Notes: generated by a model not told the origin, from the letters alone. A stretch of DNA of 64,000 bases from Yeosuana aromativorans (GCF_014646655.1 NZ_BMNR01000004.1:372001-436000); one strand, 5' to 3'. Counted from the stretch's first letter, positions 1-8,231 are shown. A program made the numbers and translations.

Positions 1-381
1 GATGCCATAAACAATGGAACACCTTATTTAGGAACTAGTGCCGGCAGTAATATTTGTGGACTTACCATAAAGACCACCAATGATATGCCGATTGTGTATC
101 CACCTAATTTTAACGCTTTGGGATTGGTTCCCTTTAATATAAATCCACACTATTTAGATCCAGATACAACTTCAAAGCATATGGGGGAAACTAGGGAAAC
201 ACGCATACAAGAATTTCACAATTTTAACACCAATCCTGTGATTGGTCTTCGTGAAGGGAGTTGGCTATTGGTAAAAGATCATTCAATAGTTTTAAAAGGC
301 TCCTTATCTGCACGGGTTTTTGAATACCAAAAAAAGCCTTATGAGGTAGAACCAGAAACAGAATTAAACGCTTTAAAATAA
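1..381 (+). CDS. pepE: peptidase E (dipeptidase E), C-terminal part
   Basis: Only the C-terminal 126 residues lie in the window; the frame is open from base 1. Near the left edge the peptide reads GTSAGSN, the nucleophile-elbow motif of family S51 peptidases, with the catalytic serine at residue 16 of the visible part. Family knowledge: PepE is a cytoplasmic serine peptidase that cleaves dipeptides beginning with Asp. Downstream segments that fit the family include NINPHYLDP and ETRETRIQEF, and a GLREGSWLLV stretch. The gene ends just before a stem-loop shared with the convergent tRNA. The N-terminus and start cannot be judged. Confidence 0.88.
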   Translation, partial: DAINNGTPYLGTSAGSNICGLTIKTTNDMPIVYPPNFNALGLVPFNINPHYLDPDTTSKHMGETRETRIQEFHNFNTNPVIGLREGSWLLVKDHSIVLKGSLSARVFEYQKKPYEVEPETELNALK

Positions 382-383
382 AA

Positions 384-408
384 AAGCCTCATCTTTTTGA
401 TGAAGCTT
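384..408 (-). terminator. hairpin terminator of the tRNA-Gly transcript
   Basis: A 10-bp arm (384-393) pairs with 399-408 around a TTTTT loop, with one mismatch. On the minus strand the stem is followed by a run of six T, as expected for an intrinsic terminator directly behind the tRNA. In the plus direction no T-run follows, so it probably serves the tRNA more than pepE. Confidence 0.7.
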
Positions 409-412
409 CTTG

Positions 413-485
413 AGCGGGAGACCGGGTTCGAACCGGCGACATTCAGCTTGGAAGGCTGACGCTCTACCAACTGAGCTACTCCCGC
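413..485 (-). tRNA. tRNA-Gly (anticodon UCC)
   Basis: Read on the minus strand this is a 73-nt cloverleaf. The acceptor stem is GCGGGAG/CTCCCGC, the D-arm includes AGCTCAGTTGGTAGAGC, the anticodon loop is CTTCCAA with anticodon TCC, and the T-arm contains GGTTCGAACC. The discriminator base is U, as is usual for bacterial tRNA-Gly. The CCA end is not encoded (bases after the discriminator read CAA), so CCA must be added by nucleotidyltransferase. Confidence 0.97.
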
Positions 486-620
486 AATTCTGTTACAAAT
501 ATATAAAATCTATTTTGTCATTTACAAGAAAAAAAATAGAGTTTCACAAAAAATATCACCCTAAAATTTTAAGGCTTTCAAACTTTGATTTTATTAAAAA
601 AAAGAAATTCTAAACCATAA

Positions 621-645
621 AAAAGCCTTGTTTAACAAGGCTTTT
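621..645. terminator. bidirectional hairpin terminator
   Basis: A perfect 10-bp inverted repeat, AAAAGCCTTG / CAAGGCTTTT, with loop TTTAA. A/T runs on both sides let it work in either direction. It lies about 40 bases beyond the stop of the minus-strand ankyrin gene, which it most likely terminates. Confidence 0.75.
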
Positions 646-682
646 CAATTGACTAATTCAAAATAATTATATGGATTTTTAA

Positions 683-1072
683 TTATTTTTTATCTAAAGT
701 ATCTTCAATAATGGCTTGAGCATCTGTTGCGCCGTGCAATTTTGCGTAATCGGCTGCAGTCATCCCTTTGTCTGATTTTGCTTTTAGATTAGCGCCTTTT
801 GAAATTAATAACTTTAAGATTTCTGTCCTGTTATACTTAGCAGCATACATTACAGGGGTCATTCCATTGGATTTTTGATTCACATCAGCTCCTAGATCCA
901 ACAGTTTTTTTACGGTTTCAAAATCACCTTTGGCTATTGAAACACAAAATGGACTTACTTTAAATACAGATACTAACGTGTTATCATTAACAACACTGTT
1001 AAGGGATTTGGCGTTTACAGTGACAACTGAAAAACATAATGCGATTGCAGAAATAATGATTGTTTTTTTCAT
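683..1072 (-). CDS. secreted ankyrin-repeat protein
   Basis: A 129-residue protein with a Sec-type signal peptide (MKKT followed by a hydrophobic core, cleavage probably near residue 21 after NAK). It then carries ankyrin repeats: residues about 45-75 (GDFETVKKLLDLGADVNQKS) and 76-110 (MTPVMYAAKYNRTEILKLLISKGANLKAKS), plus a partial third. Family knowledge: ankyrin repeats mediate protein-protein contacts and have no catalytic residues. The export signal suggests a periplasmic or surface role. It stands alone between the tRNA terminator and the divergent gpmI. The partner is unknown. Confidence 0.85.
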   Translation of the reverse strand: MKKTIIISAIALCFSVVTVNAKSLNSVVNDNTLVSVFKVSPFCVSIAKGDFETVKKLLDLGADVNQKSNGMTPVMYAAKYNRTEILKLLISKGANLKAKSDKGMTAADYAKLHGATDAQAIIEDTLDKK

Positions 1073-1289
1073 GATGAAAGATTTTAATTTGATTATTGAT
1101 TCGTTTTTTGATATACTAAAGAGACGACTGTTTTTTTAATGTGTTACAGAAAGAACCAGACAATAACGTTTTTTTAACATTTCATTTTATGCAATCATTC
1201 CATACTTTAACTTAAAAAATTATCGAAAACCCTACTAATAAATAAGTATTTCGGAAAGCCATTTTAAGGGTTTTCTTATGAAACTTCAT

Positions 1290-1297
1290 TATCTTTG
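1290..1297 (+). promoter_or_regulatory. Bacteroidota -7 box (TATCTTTG) for gpmI
   Basis: An exact match to TAnnTTTG, 25 bases before the gpmI ATG. The -33 element is weak or not recognisable. Confidence 0.6.
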
Positions 1298-1322
1298 ATA
1301 CCTATTAAAATCATCTAAAAAC

Positions 1323-2840
1323 ATGAACAAAAAAGTCATCTTAATGATACTTGATGGATGGGGAAAATCACCCGATCCCAAAGTATCTGCCATTGATAAT
1401 GCAAACACACCATTTATAGATTCTCTTTATACAAAATACCCTAATGCCTCCTTGCGCACCGATGGTTTGCATGTAGGATTGCCCGAAGGGCAAATGGGAA
1501 ACAGTGAAGTTGGGCACATGAATCTTGGCGCTGGGAGAATTGTATACCAAGACTTAGTGAAAGTAAATCTAGCCGTAAAAAACAAAACCCTTAATAAAGA
1601 ACAAGTTTTAGTTGATGCCTTTAAATATGCAAAGGACAATAATAAAGATGTTCACTTTTTAGGTCTATTGAGTGATGGTGGCGTACATTCCCATATCAAT
1701 CATTTGTTTGGTTTACTGGAAGCGGCCAATGATTTTGGTTTAACAAACACCTATGTCCATGCGTTTACAGATGGCCGTGATGTTGATCCTAAATCCGGTT
1801 ATGGTTTTTTAACTGAATTGGAGGATCAATTAGATAAAACAAACAGTAAACTGGCATCTGTAACAGGTCGTTATTATGCCATGGATAGGGATAAACGTTG
1901 GGAACGTATTAAATTGGCTTATGATGCCGTAGTAAACGGAATTGGTGATTTCTCTACCAACATAACAGAATCTATGGAGGCCAATTACAAGAATGACGTC
2001 ACCGATGAGTTTATTAAACCCATCGTCATGGTTGACAAAAACAACCAACCTGTTGCCAAAATTAAAGATGGTGACGTGGTTATCTTTTTTAACTTTAGGA
2101 CCGATCGCGGACGTGAACTTACCGAGGCTTTATCACAAAAAGATTTCCATGAGCAAAACATGCATAAATTAAATTTATATTATGTAACGCTTACCAATTA
2201 TGATGATAGCTTTAAAAACATCCATGTTGTTTTCAATAAAGACAATCTAACCGAAACTTTGGGTGAAGTTTTAGAAAAACACAATAAAAAACAAATCCGT
2301 ATTGCCGAAACAGAAAAATACCCTCATGTTACGTTTTTCTTTTCTGGTGGACAAGAAACACCATTTAAAGGCGAAACAAGAATTTTACGAAATTCACCAA
2401 AAGTAGCCACGTATGATTTACAACCAGAAATGAGTGCTTATGAATTGCGGGATGCTTTGGTGCCAGAATTACAAAAAGGTGATGTTGATTTTGTGTGTTT
2501 GAATTTTGCTAACGGGGATATGGTAGGCCACACCGGTGTCATGGAGGCAGCCATAAAAGCTTGTGAAGCGGTTGATGAATGTGTAAAAGATGTGGTAACA
2601 ACAGCTCTTGACAATGGCTACACCACTATTTTGATTGCCGATCATGGCAATTGCGAAACCATGATCAATCCTGATGGTTCACCAAATACGGCACATACCA
2701 CAAACCCTGTTCCAGTAATTTTAATTGATAAAGAACTCAAACATGTAAAAGATGGGATTTTGGGTGATATTGCGCCTACCATCCTTAAACTTATGGGAAT
2801 TGAACAACCAGAGGCCATGACAAGGCATTCATTAGTTTAA
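1323..2840 (+). CDS. gpmI: 2,3-bisphosphoglycerate-independent phosphoglycerate mutase
   Basis: A 505-residue cytoplasmic glycolytic enzyme that interconverts 3- and 2-phosphoglycerate using two metal ions (Mn2+ in characterised members). The length is normal for the family. Visible motifs: LMILDGWG with metal-binding Asp11; GNSEVGHMNLGAGR with the phosphorylated Ser61; SDGGVHSH; HAFTDGRDVDP; TGRYYAMDRDKRWER; FFNFRTDRGREL; and ADHGNCE near residue 440, supplying the second metal site. It has its own promoter-like box. The HAD-type gene 45 bases downstream on the same strand may be co-transcribed. Confidence 0.97.
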   Translation: MNKKVILMILDGWGKSPDPKVSAIDNANTPFIDSLYTKYPNASLRTDGLHVGLPEGQMGNSEVGHMNLGAGRIVYQDLVKVNLAVKNKTLNKEQVLVDAFKYAKDNNKDVHFLGLLSDGGVHSHINHLFGLLEAANDFGLTNTYVHAFTDGRDVDPKSGYGFLTELEDQLDKTNSKLASVTGRYYAMDRDKRWERIKLAYDAVVNGIGDFSTNITESMEANYKNDVTDEFIKPIVMVDKNNQPVAKIKDGDVVIFFNFRTDRGRELTEALSQKDFHEQNMHKLNLYYVTLTNYDDSFKNIHVVFNKDNLTETLGEVLEKHNKKQIRIAETEKYPHVTFFFSGGQETPFKGETRILRNSPKVATYDLQPEMSAYELRDALVPELQKGDVDFVCLNFANGDMVGHTGVMEAAIKACEAVDECVKDVVTTALDNGYTTILIADHGNCETMINPDGSPNTAHTTNPVPVILIDKELKHVKDGILGDIAPTILKLMGIEQPEAMTRHSLV

Positions 2841-2885
2841 AAAAATAATTATTGTACATTTACAGCAACCAAATGGTTTTGTACA

Positions 2886-3299
2886 ATGAATTTTAACGAT
2901 AAGCTTATTATTGCGGTTGACTTTGATGGAACCATTGTGGAAGACGATTACCCAAACATTGGTAAACCAATTATATTTGCTTTTGAAACCTTAAAAAAAC
3001 TACAGGAAGAAGGACATAGGCTCATACTATGGACTTACAGAACTGGTGACAAACTTGAAGATGCCGTTAATTTTTGTGAAAATAACGGTGTCTTTTTTTA
3101 TGCTGTAAATAAGAGTTTCCCCGAAGAACAGTATGATGATTCCATTAGCAGAAAAATTCATGCTGATTTGTTTATTGACGATAGAAATATTGGTGGATTT
3201 ATAGGCTGGGGTGAAATTTACCAAATGCTTATAGGACCTGAAGACATTCCAAATCAACAACAAAACAAAAAGAAAGGATTCTTTGATTTCTTTAAATAG
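2886..3299 (+). CDS. small HAD-superfamily hydrolase-like protein
   Basis: A 137-residue protein with HAD motif I as VDFDGTIVED (nucleophile Asp12, acid/base Asp14), a motif II-like WTYRTG stretch (residues 49-54), and the motif IV acidic pair FIDDRNIGG (Asp98-Asp99). It is shorter than typical HAD phosphatases and has no cap domain, resembling the small Bacteroidota group typified by BT_0820. The substrate is unknown. The C-terminal tail is Lys/Phe rich. It lies 45 bases after gpmI, so probably in the same transcript, and converges with the CoA-transferase gene. Confidence 0.8.
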   Translation: MNFNDKLIIAVDFDGTIVEDDYPNIGKPIIFAFETLKKLQEEGHRLILWTYRTGDKLEDAVNFCENNGVFFYAVNKSFPEEQYDDSISRKIHADLFIDDRNIGGFIGWGEIYQMLIGPEDIPNQQQNKKKGFFDFFK

Positions 3300-3304
3300 T
3301 ATCC

Positions 3305-4570
3305 TTATATCAATTCATAGTAAGCCTTATCAATAGTCTCCCTGTGTTCTGGATGTGCAATATCAACCAAAGCCTTAACCCTATTTTGTATTGTTTTGCC
3401 GTACAAATCGGCAATGCCATATTCTGTTACAATATAATGCACGTGAGCTCTGGTAGTTACAACACCAGCACCTGGTTTTAATGAAGGCACTATTCTGCTG
3501 ATTCCAGTTTTGGTGATAGAAGGTAATGCAATAATGGCCTTACCGCCTTCACTTAAGGAAGCACCCCTTATAAAATCCATTTGACCGCCTACTCCAGAAT
3601 AAATGTTGGAACCAATAGAGTCGGCACAAACTTGTCCGGTTACATCAACCTCAATAGCAGAATTGATAGCTACCATTTTAGGATTCTGTTTAATAATGGA
3701 CACATCATTTACATAATCTGATGCGCGCAATTCAATAAATGGATTATCATCTACATAATCATATAAACGTTTTGTCCCCATTAAAAATGTAGCTAGAACT
3801 CTCCCAGGGTTAATGGCCTTGTAATTGCCATTGATAACATCCTTTAAAATCAAATCAATGACACCATCCGAGAACATTTCAGTATGCAACCCTAAATTCT
3901 TGTGATTTGTAAGACGCGATAACACCGCATTAGGGATGACCCCTACTCCCATTTGCAGGGTGCTTTGGTCGTCAATTAAACTCGCCACATAATCGCCAAT
4001 TTTGTTTTCCACTTCTGTTGAAACAGGCAAATCATGGGTAGGAATGGGTTCATTGCATTCCACAAACAGATCTATTTCTGTATGGTGGATAATGCCATCG
4101 CCATGCGTTCTGGGCATTTGAGGGTTAACTTGAGCTATAACAATTTTAGCATTTTCAATAGCGGCCAAAGTGGCTTCAACAGAAACCCCCAACGAACAAT
4201 AGCCATGTTTGTCTGGCACCGAAACATGGATCAAAGCAACATCAAGCGGTAAAATATTCCGTTTAAACAATAAGGGCAACTCACTTAAAAACACAGGTGT
4301 GTACGATCCGTTCCCTGCTGCCAAGGTATGTCTGATATTGTTTCCAACAAAAAAGGAGTTGATATGAAAACTATCACGATATGCTGGATCGGCATAAGCC
4401 GTTTTGCCTTCTACATGTAAATGGCACACCTCAACATTTTTCAACTCTTGATATCGCTGCGTCATGGCGTTCATTAAAATCTGGGGGGCCGCTGCAGCCG
4501 CTTGCACATATACCCTGTCGTTTGACTTAATAACTTTAACAGCCTCTTCAGCACTAACAATTTTATACAT
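3305..4570 (-). CDS. acetyl-CoA hydrolase/transferase family protein
   Basis: Begins MYKIVSAEEAVKVI; 421 residues. The family (Cat1, succinyl-CoA:acetate and 4-hydroxybutyrate CoA-transferases) moves CoA between carboxylic acids through a glutamyl-CoA thioester. The candidate catalytic residue is Glu231 in LGLHTEMFSDG. Other family features are GVGVIPNAVLSRL and, near the C-terminus, VTTRAHVHYIVTEYGIADLYGK. The open frame extends seven codons further upstream, to 4591, but that ATG falls inside a perfect TAnnTTTG box. The internal ATG at 4570 is therefore the better start. The exact acyl substrates cannot be read from the sequence. It diverges from map. Confidence 0.88.
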   Translation of the reverse strand: MYKIVSAEEAVKVIKSNDRVYVQAAAAAPQILMNAMTQRYQELKNVEVCHLHVEGKTAYADPAYRDSFHINSFFVGNNIRHTLAAGNGSYTPVFLSELPLLFKRNILPLDVALIHVSVPDKHGYCSLGVSVEATLAAIENAKIVIAQVNPQMPRTHGDGIIHHTEIDLFVECNEPIPTHDLPVSTEVENKIGDYVASLIDDQSTLQMGVGVIPNAVLSRLTNHKNLGLHTEMFSDGVIDLILKDVINGNYKAINPGRVLATFLMGTKRLYDYVDDNPFIELRASDYVNDVSIIKQNPKMVAINSAIEVDVTGQVCADSIGSNIYSGVGGQMDFIRGASLSEGGKAIIALPSITKTGISRIVPSLKPGAGVVTTRAHVHYIVTEYGIADLYGKTIQNRVKALVDIAHPEHRETIDKAYYELI

Positions 4571-4588
4571 AACCACTAATTTATAATA

Positions 4589-4596
4589 CAAAATTA
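4589..4596 (-). promoter_or_regulatory. -7 box (TAATTTTG) for the CoA-transferase gene
   Basis: A TAnnTTTG match on the minus strand, 18 bases before the ATG at 4570. It excludes the longer start at 4591. Confidence 0.55.
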
Positions 4597-4667
4597 TTGA
4601 TAAATGATAGGATAAAAACTGTCCAAAGTCATACTAATATAAAAAACAATAAAAATTTAATTTTAAG

Positions 4668-4675
4668 TATCTTTG
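4668..4675 (+). promoter_or_regulatory. -7 box (TATCTTTG) for map
   Basis: An exact TAnnTTTG box followed by CA, 17 bases before the map ATG. Its position rules out translation starting at the upstream in-frame ATG at 4597. Confidence 0.65.
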
Positions 4676-4692
4676 CACATATTTTACAAAAC

Positions 4693-5511
4693 ATGATCAT
4701 TACAAAAACCAGAGAGGAAATTGAATTGATGCGTGAAAGCGCACTAATAGTTTCAAAAACATTGGGCATTCTTGCCAAAGAAATCAAACCCGGTGTAACC
4801 ACATTGCATCTTGATAAAATTGCCGAGGAATACATTCGCGACCAAGGAGCCATTCCTGGGTTTTTAGGGTTATATGATTTCCCTAACACCTTATGTATGA
4901 GCCCAAATACCCAAGTAGTACATGGTATTCCCAATAAAGAACCTTTGGTTGAAGGCGATATTATATCAATTGATTGTGGTGCCCTAAAAAATGGTTTTTA
5001 TGGTGACCATGCCTATACGTTTCCTGTTGGAGAAATTGACCCAGAAACCGAAAAATTGTTGAAGGTGACCAAAGAGTCCTTATATGTTGGCATCAGGGAA
5101 TTTAAAATAAACAATCGCGTTGGCGATGTAGGTTATGCTATTCAAAAATACTGCGAAGACCATGGCTATGGTGTGGTTAGGGAATTGGTTGGCCATGGCT
5201 TAGGAAAAACCATGCACGAAGATCCAGAAATGCCCAACTACGGAAAACGTGGACGTGGCAAAAAATTTGTTGAAGGCATGGTAGTCGCCATTGAACCCAT
5301 GATCAATATGGGAACGCACCGTATCAAGCAACATACAGATGGCTGGACCATTACAACGTTAGACAACAAACCAAGTGCCCATTTTGAACATGATATCGCC
5401 ATTATTGACGGCAAACCAGAGTTACTTTCAACCTTTGCATATATTTATGAAGCCTTAGGAATCACCTCTAATGAAGAAGATGAGTTTAGGCAAACCGCAT
5501 TAATTCTGTAA
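4693..5511 (+). CDS. map: methionine aminopeptidase, type I
   Basis: A 272-residue cytoplasmic metallopeptidase that removes the initiator Met from nascent proteins. All metal and catalytic residues of the Escherichia coli enzyme are recognisable at a constant offset of three: His78, Asp94, Asp105, His168 (GHGLGKTMHEDP), Glu201 (EPMIN) and Glu232 (FEHDIAI). An upstream in-frame ATG at 4597 would add 32 residues, but it precedes the -7 box and the added residues have no family match. The ATG at 4693 is therefore chosen. The cupin gene begins six bases after the stop. Confidence 0.96.
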   Translation: MIITKTREEIELMRESALIVSKTLGILAKEIKPGVTTLHLDKIAEEYIRDQGAIPGFLGLYDFPNTLCMSPNTQVVHGIPNKEPLVEGDIISIDCGALKNGFYGDHAYTFPVGEIDPETEKLLKVTKESLYVGIREFKINNRVGDVGYAIQKYCEDHGYGVVRELVGHGLGKTMHEDPEMPNYGKRGRGKKFVEGMVVAIEPMINMGTHRIKQHTDGWTITTLDNKPSAHFEHDIAIIDGKPELLSTFAYIYEALGITSNEEDEFRQTALIL

Positions 5512-5517
5512 TCACTC

Positions 5518-5829
5518 ATGAATATTTCTGATATTGAACAACGAGAACTGGCCAAGGGAATTAAAGGACGATATTTTCATACCGATAATATGACCATAGG
5601 TTTTGTGGATATTGAAAAAGGAGCCATTCTCCCAGCGCATTCCCATATTCATGAACAAACAACACAAGTTACCGAAGGTCAATTAGAAATGACCATTGAT
5701 GGTATTGTTCAAGTATTGGAACCCGGTATGATTACATTGATACCTTCCAATGCGATACATAGTGCCCGTGCCTTATCCGATTGTAAAGTCACGGATATTT
5801 TCTTTCCGGTAAGAGAAGACTATAAATAA
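5518..5829 (+). CDS. small cupin-domain protein
   Basis: A 103-residue single cupin_2 domain. Motif 1 is HSHIHEQTTQVTEG (two or three His and a Glu for a metal) and motif 2 is PGMITLIPSNAIHSARA, with the fourth ligand His. Cupins of this size bind metals or small molecules and range from isomerases to sensors; nothing here fixes the substrate. The six-base gap to map suggests co-transcription, but a shared function is not evident. Confidence 0.82.
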   Translation: MNISDIEQRELAKGIKGRYFHTDNMTIGFVDIEKGAILPAHSHIHEQTTQVTEGQLEMTIDGIVQVLEPGMITLIPSNAIHSARALSDCKVTDIFFPVREDYK

Positions 5830-5840
5830 CCTCTTTTGAA

Positions 5841-5930
5841 ATGCCTAAAAAAATATTTGACACCTACTATCCTAACGTGATTAGGGCATTCCATCTGTCC
5901 TTTAAAAGAAACTTAAAAATGAACAGATGA
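5841..5930 (+). CDS. possible 29-aa leader ORF overlapping the methyltransferase start
   Basis: An uninterrupted ATG-to-TGA frame of 29 codons (begins MPKKIFDTYY, ends LKMNR). Its TGA overlaps the downstream ATG in the arrangement ATGA at 5927-5930. Such overlaps usually reflect translational coupling. No family is recognised, and the stretch could be chance or the remnant of a longer N-terminus. It is basic and lacks a signal peptide. Confidence 0.3.
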   Translation: MPKKIFDTYYPNVIRAFHLSFKRNLKMNR

Positions 5931-6694
5931 AAGCAATCTTCAAATTTATACTAAACTTTCTGCCAAGACCTTTCTTGATTCAGCTAAGTTATACCATTCG
6001 CCCATTTTTGGCATTTTTTCTAAAGGGAACCAATTACACCGACCCAATTGATGGAAAAAGCTTTAGAACCTTTCTGCCTTACGGTTACGGAAAGCAACGC
6101 AACAATGCACTGTCTCCATCAACATTAAGTTTAGAACGCCATAGATTACTTTGGTTATATCTTAAACATGAAACCGATTTTTTTACATCACATTATTATA
6201 AAGTCCTTCATTTTGCCCCTGAACAGGCTTTTTATAAACGCTTTAAAAGCATGTCTAATTTGGAGTATGTAACAACCGATTTAAATTCTCCTTTGGCCGA
6301 TGTTAAAGCAGATATCTGCAATTTGCCATTTGAAGATGATGCGTTTGATGTTATTCTTTGCAATCATGTGTTGGAACATATCCCTGATGATACCAAAGCG
6401 ATGCAAGAATTGTATCGCGTTTTAAAACCAGGCGGCTTTGGCGTGTTTCAAATTCCACAAGATTTAAACAGGGAAACCACTTTTGAAGACAACACCATAA
6501 CCGACAAAAAAGAACGCACTAAAATATTTGGCCAATACGACCATGTTCGTGTTTACGGAAGAGATTACTTTGACAAACTACGTTCAATAGGGTTTAAGGT
6601 TGAAGAAATGGATTATACATCGACATTATCACAAGAAGACATTACAAAATACTGTTTGGCAAAGGGTGAAATTATTCCTGTGGTTTATAAATAG
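5927..6694 (+). CDS. SAM-dependent methyltransferase, class I
   Basis: A 255-residue protein with a methyltransferase_11-like core. Residues about 95-150 hold a degenerate motif I (LHFAPEQAF in place of GxGxG), the acidic TTDLN end of strand 2, ADICNLPFEDDAFDVILCNHVLEHI, and ELYRVLKPGGFGVFQIP. The N-terminal part (residues about 40-75) has the layout of a zinc ribbon followed by SLERHRLLWLYL. From my recollection of relatives the ribbon carries CPxC pairs; here those places read DPID and SPST. The substrate is unknown; no partner gene is adjacent except the short ORF overlapping its start. Confidence 0.82.
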   Translation: MKAIFKFILNFLPRPFLIQLSYTIRPFLAFFLKGTNYTDPIDGKSFRTFLPYGYGKQRNNALSPSTLSLERHRLLWLYLKHETDFFTSHYYKVLHFAPEQAFYKRFKSMSNLEYVTTDLNSPLADVKADICNLPFEDDAFDVILCNHVLEHIPDDTKAMQELYRVLKPGGFGVFQIPQDLNRETTFEDNTITDKKERTKIFGQYDHVRVYGRDYFDKLRSIGFKVEEMDYTSTLSQEDITKYCLAKGEIIPVVYK

Positions 6695-6699
6695 TAGCT

Positions 6700-6787
6700 T
6701 GTCATTACGAGGAGTGCAACGACGTCGTAATCTCTTATTAAAAAAAATTGGCACATCCAGACTTAAACGTCTGGATTCGAAATGACA
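6700..6787. repeat. 88-bp palindromic interspersed repeat with TGTCATT ends
   Basis: The element is bounded by a 7-bp inverted repeat (TGTCATT at 6700-6706, AATGACA at 6781-6787). It contains TTACGA/TCGTAA (6705-6710, 6725-6730) and a perfect 8-bp hairpin (6755-6762 with 6769-6776). The core, with GAGGAGTGCAACGAC, resembles REP/MITE-like repeats I remember from many bacterial genomes. It fills almost the whole gap and ends exactly before the apbE stop codon. Confidence 0.7.
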
Positions 6788-7768
6788 TTAGCTATCTGGA
6801 AATCCGTTTAGAGATAGTGTTTCTAGTTCCTTATTATCATTATCAAAAATGAGAAACACTTTAAACTCAGAGTGGCTTTTCAAAAATTCCTTTACTTTTT
6901 CAATACCCATGGCCTTAAAGGCCGTGGCATAAGCATCAGCCGTCATGCAATTTGAGGCAATGACCGAAATACTCAACAAATTGGTTTGACTGGGATAACC
7001 TGTTTTGGTGTCAATAATATGCGAATAACGCTTTCCGTTTTTGTCTACTTTAAACTTTCTGTAAGTTCCGGATGTTGCCATGGCAGCATCTTTTAACGAA
7101 ATGGCACGAATAACCGATTGGGTGCCGTCAAAATGAGGCATTTCAACCCCTACTTTCCAATCTTTGTTTTTTTCAACGTTGATTCCCTTAGTTCTAATCT
7201 CGCCACCTATTTCAACAATATAGTTATCAACTCCTTCATGCTCCAAAAATTCAGAAATCACATCCACACCATATCCTTTGGCTATGGCGTTAAAATCAAT
7301 AAACGTATTGGGTTTTTTTTTAATGATTGTATTACCTGCACGATTGACTTTATCCATTCCAACCGACACCATCAAACTATCAATTTTAAGGCTGTCCAGA
7401 TTGACTATGTTTCCCTCGGGACCAAAATCCCAGGCATTCACCAAATTGCCTATGGTTGGATCAAAAAAACCATTGGTTTCTTTATAAATGTGCTTTGACG
7501 CATCAAAAACTTTTGCAAAATGAGAATCAATTTCATTGGATTCGTTTCGGTTTAACTTTGAAATATCAGAATTTACCTGATAGGTTGACATGGATTTATT
7601 GATAACATAAAACAGGCTATCAATTTTGCTTTGAAAATCGGTTTTAACTTTAGAATAGTATTGTATATGATACGTAGTACCAAAAACAGGTCCGGCCAAT
7701 TTGGTGTTTTCAGGCTTTTTGCAAGAAACAAAACCCAACAAAACAATAAGCAAAAAAAATCTCTTCAT
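6788..7768 (-). CDS. apbE: FAD:protein FMN transferase, lipoprotein
   Basis: A 326-residue ApbE family protein that attaches FMN from FAD to a threonine in target proteins at the outer face of the inner membrane. The N-terminus is a lipoprotein signal with Cys16 (GFVSC), the usual form for periplasmic ApbE. Family segments include FGTTYHIQYY, DFNAIAKGYGVD, IVEIGGEIRTKG, AMATSGTYRKF and SHIIDTKTGYP, with the Mg2+-binding residues expected in the last two. It follows the 125-aa gene by seven bases on the same strand. The likely substrates NqrB and NqrC are encoded nearby (13.5-15.4 kb). Confidence 0.95.
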   Translation of the reverse strand: MKRFFLLIVLLGFVSCKKPENTKLAGPVFGTTYHIQYYSKVKTDFQSKIDSLFYVINKSMSTYQVNSDISKLNRNESNEIDSHFAKVFDASKHIYKETNGFFDPTIGNLVNAWDFGPEGNIVNLDSLKIDSLMVSVGMDKVNRAGNTIIKKKPNTFIDFNAIAKGYGVDVISEFLEHEGVDNYIVEIGGEIRTKGINVEKNKDWKVGVEMPHFDGTQSVIRAISLKDAAMATSGTYRKFKVDKNGKRYSHIIDTKTGYPSQTNLLSISVIASNCMTADAYATAFKAMGIEKVKEFLKSHSEFKVFLIFDNDNKELETLSLNGFPDS

Positions 7769-7775
7769 ATAAAAA

Positions 7776-8153
7776 CTAGTTTAAATGGGTTTCCAAAACC
7801 TGAATGCCATTATACTCAATGAGATATTCCTCGTCTAGATATAAAGGTAACTTTTCATCCGTTTTGTTTCCTATACCAACCCCGGCATATAGCACTGTGG
7901 CATTATGTTCCCTGGCGTGCTTTTTGAATGATTCCATCCAAACCACATCATAATTATTGGGGTTTTCTGGCAACATAACCGCTTTGACAATCACAAAAAA
8001 ATATTGCTTGTTCTTATCAATACACACAAACTGCGGATGCTTTTTAAGCTTACTGTTAATGGCTATAAACTCAAAACCACGTTGTTCTAAATCCTTTCCA
8101 ACATGATTCATGGCCAAATTATGCAATTCTTGTTTTGTAAGCGGCTTTCCCAT
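7776..8153 (-). CDS. conserved small protein upstream of apbE
   Basis: A 125-residue soluble protein starting MGKPLTKQELHNLAMNHVGK. An N-terminal helix (ELHNLAMNHVGKDLEQRGFEF) is followed by alternating strands (PQFVCIDKNKQYFFVIVKAV), giving a layout like the core of restriction-endonuclease-fold proteins, but the acidic catalytic residues are not evident. It ends seven bases before apbE and almost certainly shares its transcript. That neighbourhood suggests a role around flavinylation or Nqr, which is inference. It has no iron-sulfur or flavin-binding motif. Confidence 0.7.
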   Translation of the reverse strand: MGKPLTKQELHNLAMNHVGKDLEQRGFEFIAINSKLKKHPQFVCIDKNKQYFFVIVKAVMLPENPNNYDVVWMESFKKHAREHNATVLYAGVGIGNKTDEKLPLYLDEEYLIEYNGIQVLETHLN

Positions 8154-8231
8154 GATGTAAAAATACTATTTATATAATAATTGATAAAATTGTTTAACTT
8201 TAAAAGCAATAACCAACCGCTTCATTAATTA

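Noticed and set aside
410-613. 67-codon plus-strand frame
   Set aside because: It runs through the tRNA-Gly gene on the opposite strand and has no family signs.
4597-4692. N-terminal extension of methionine aminopeptidase
   Set aside because: A perfect -7 box lies between this ATG and the conserved start, and the extra residues match nothing.
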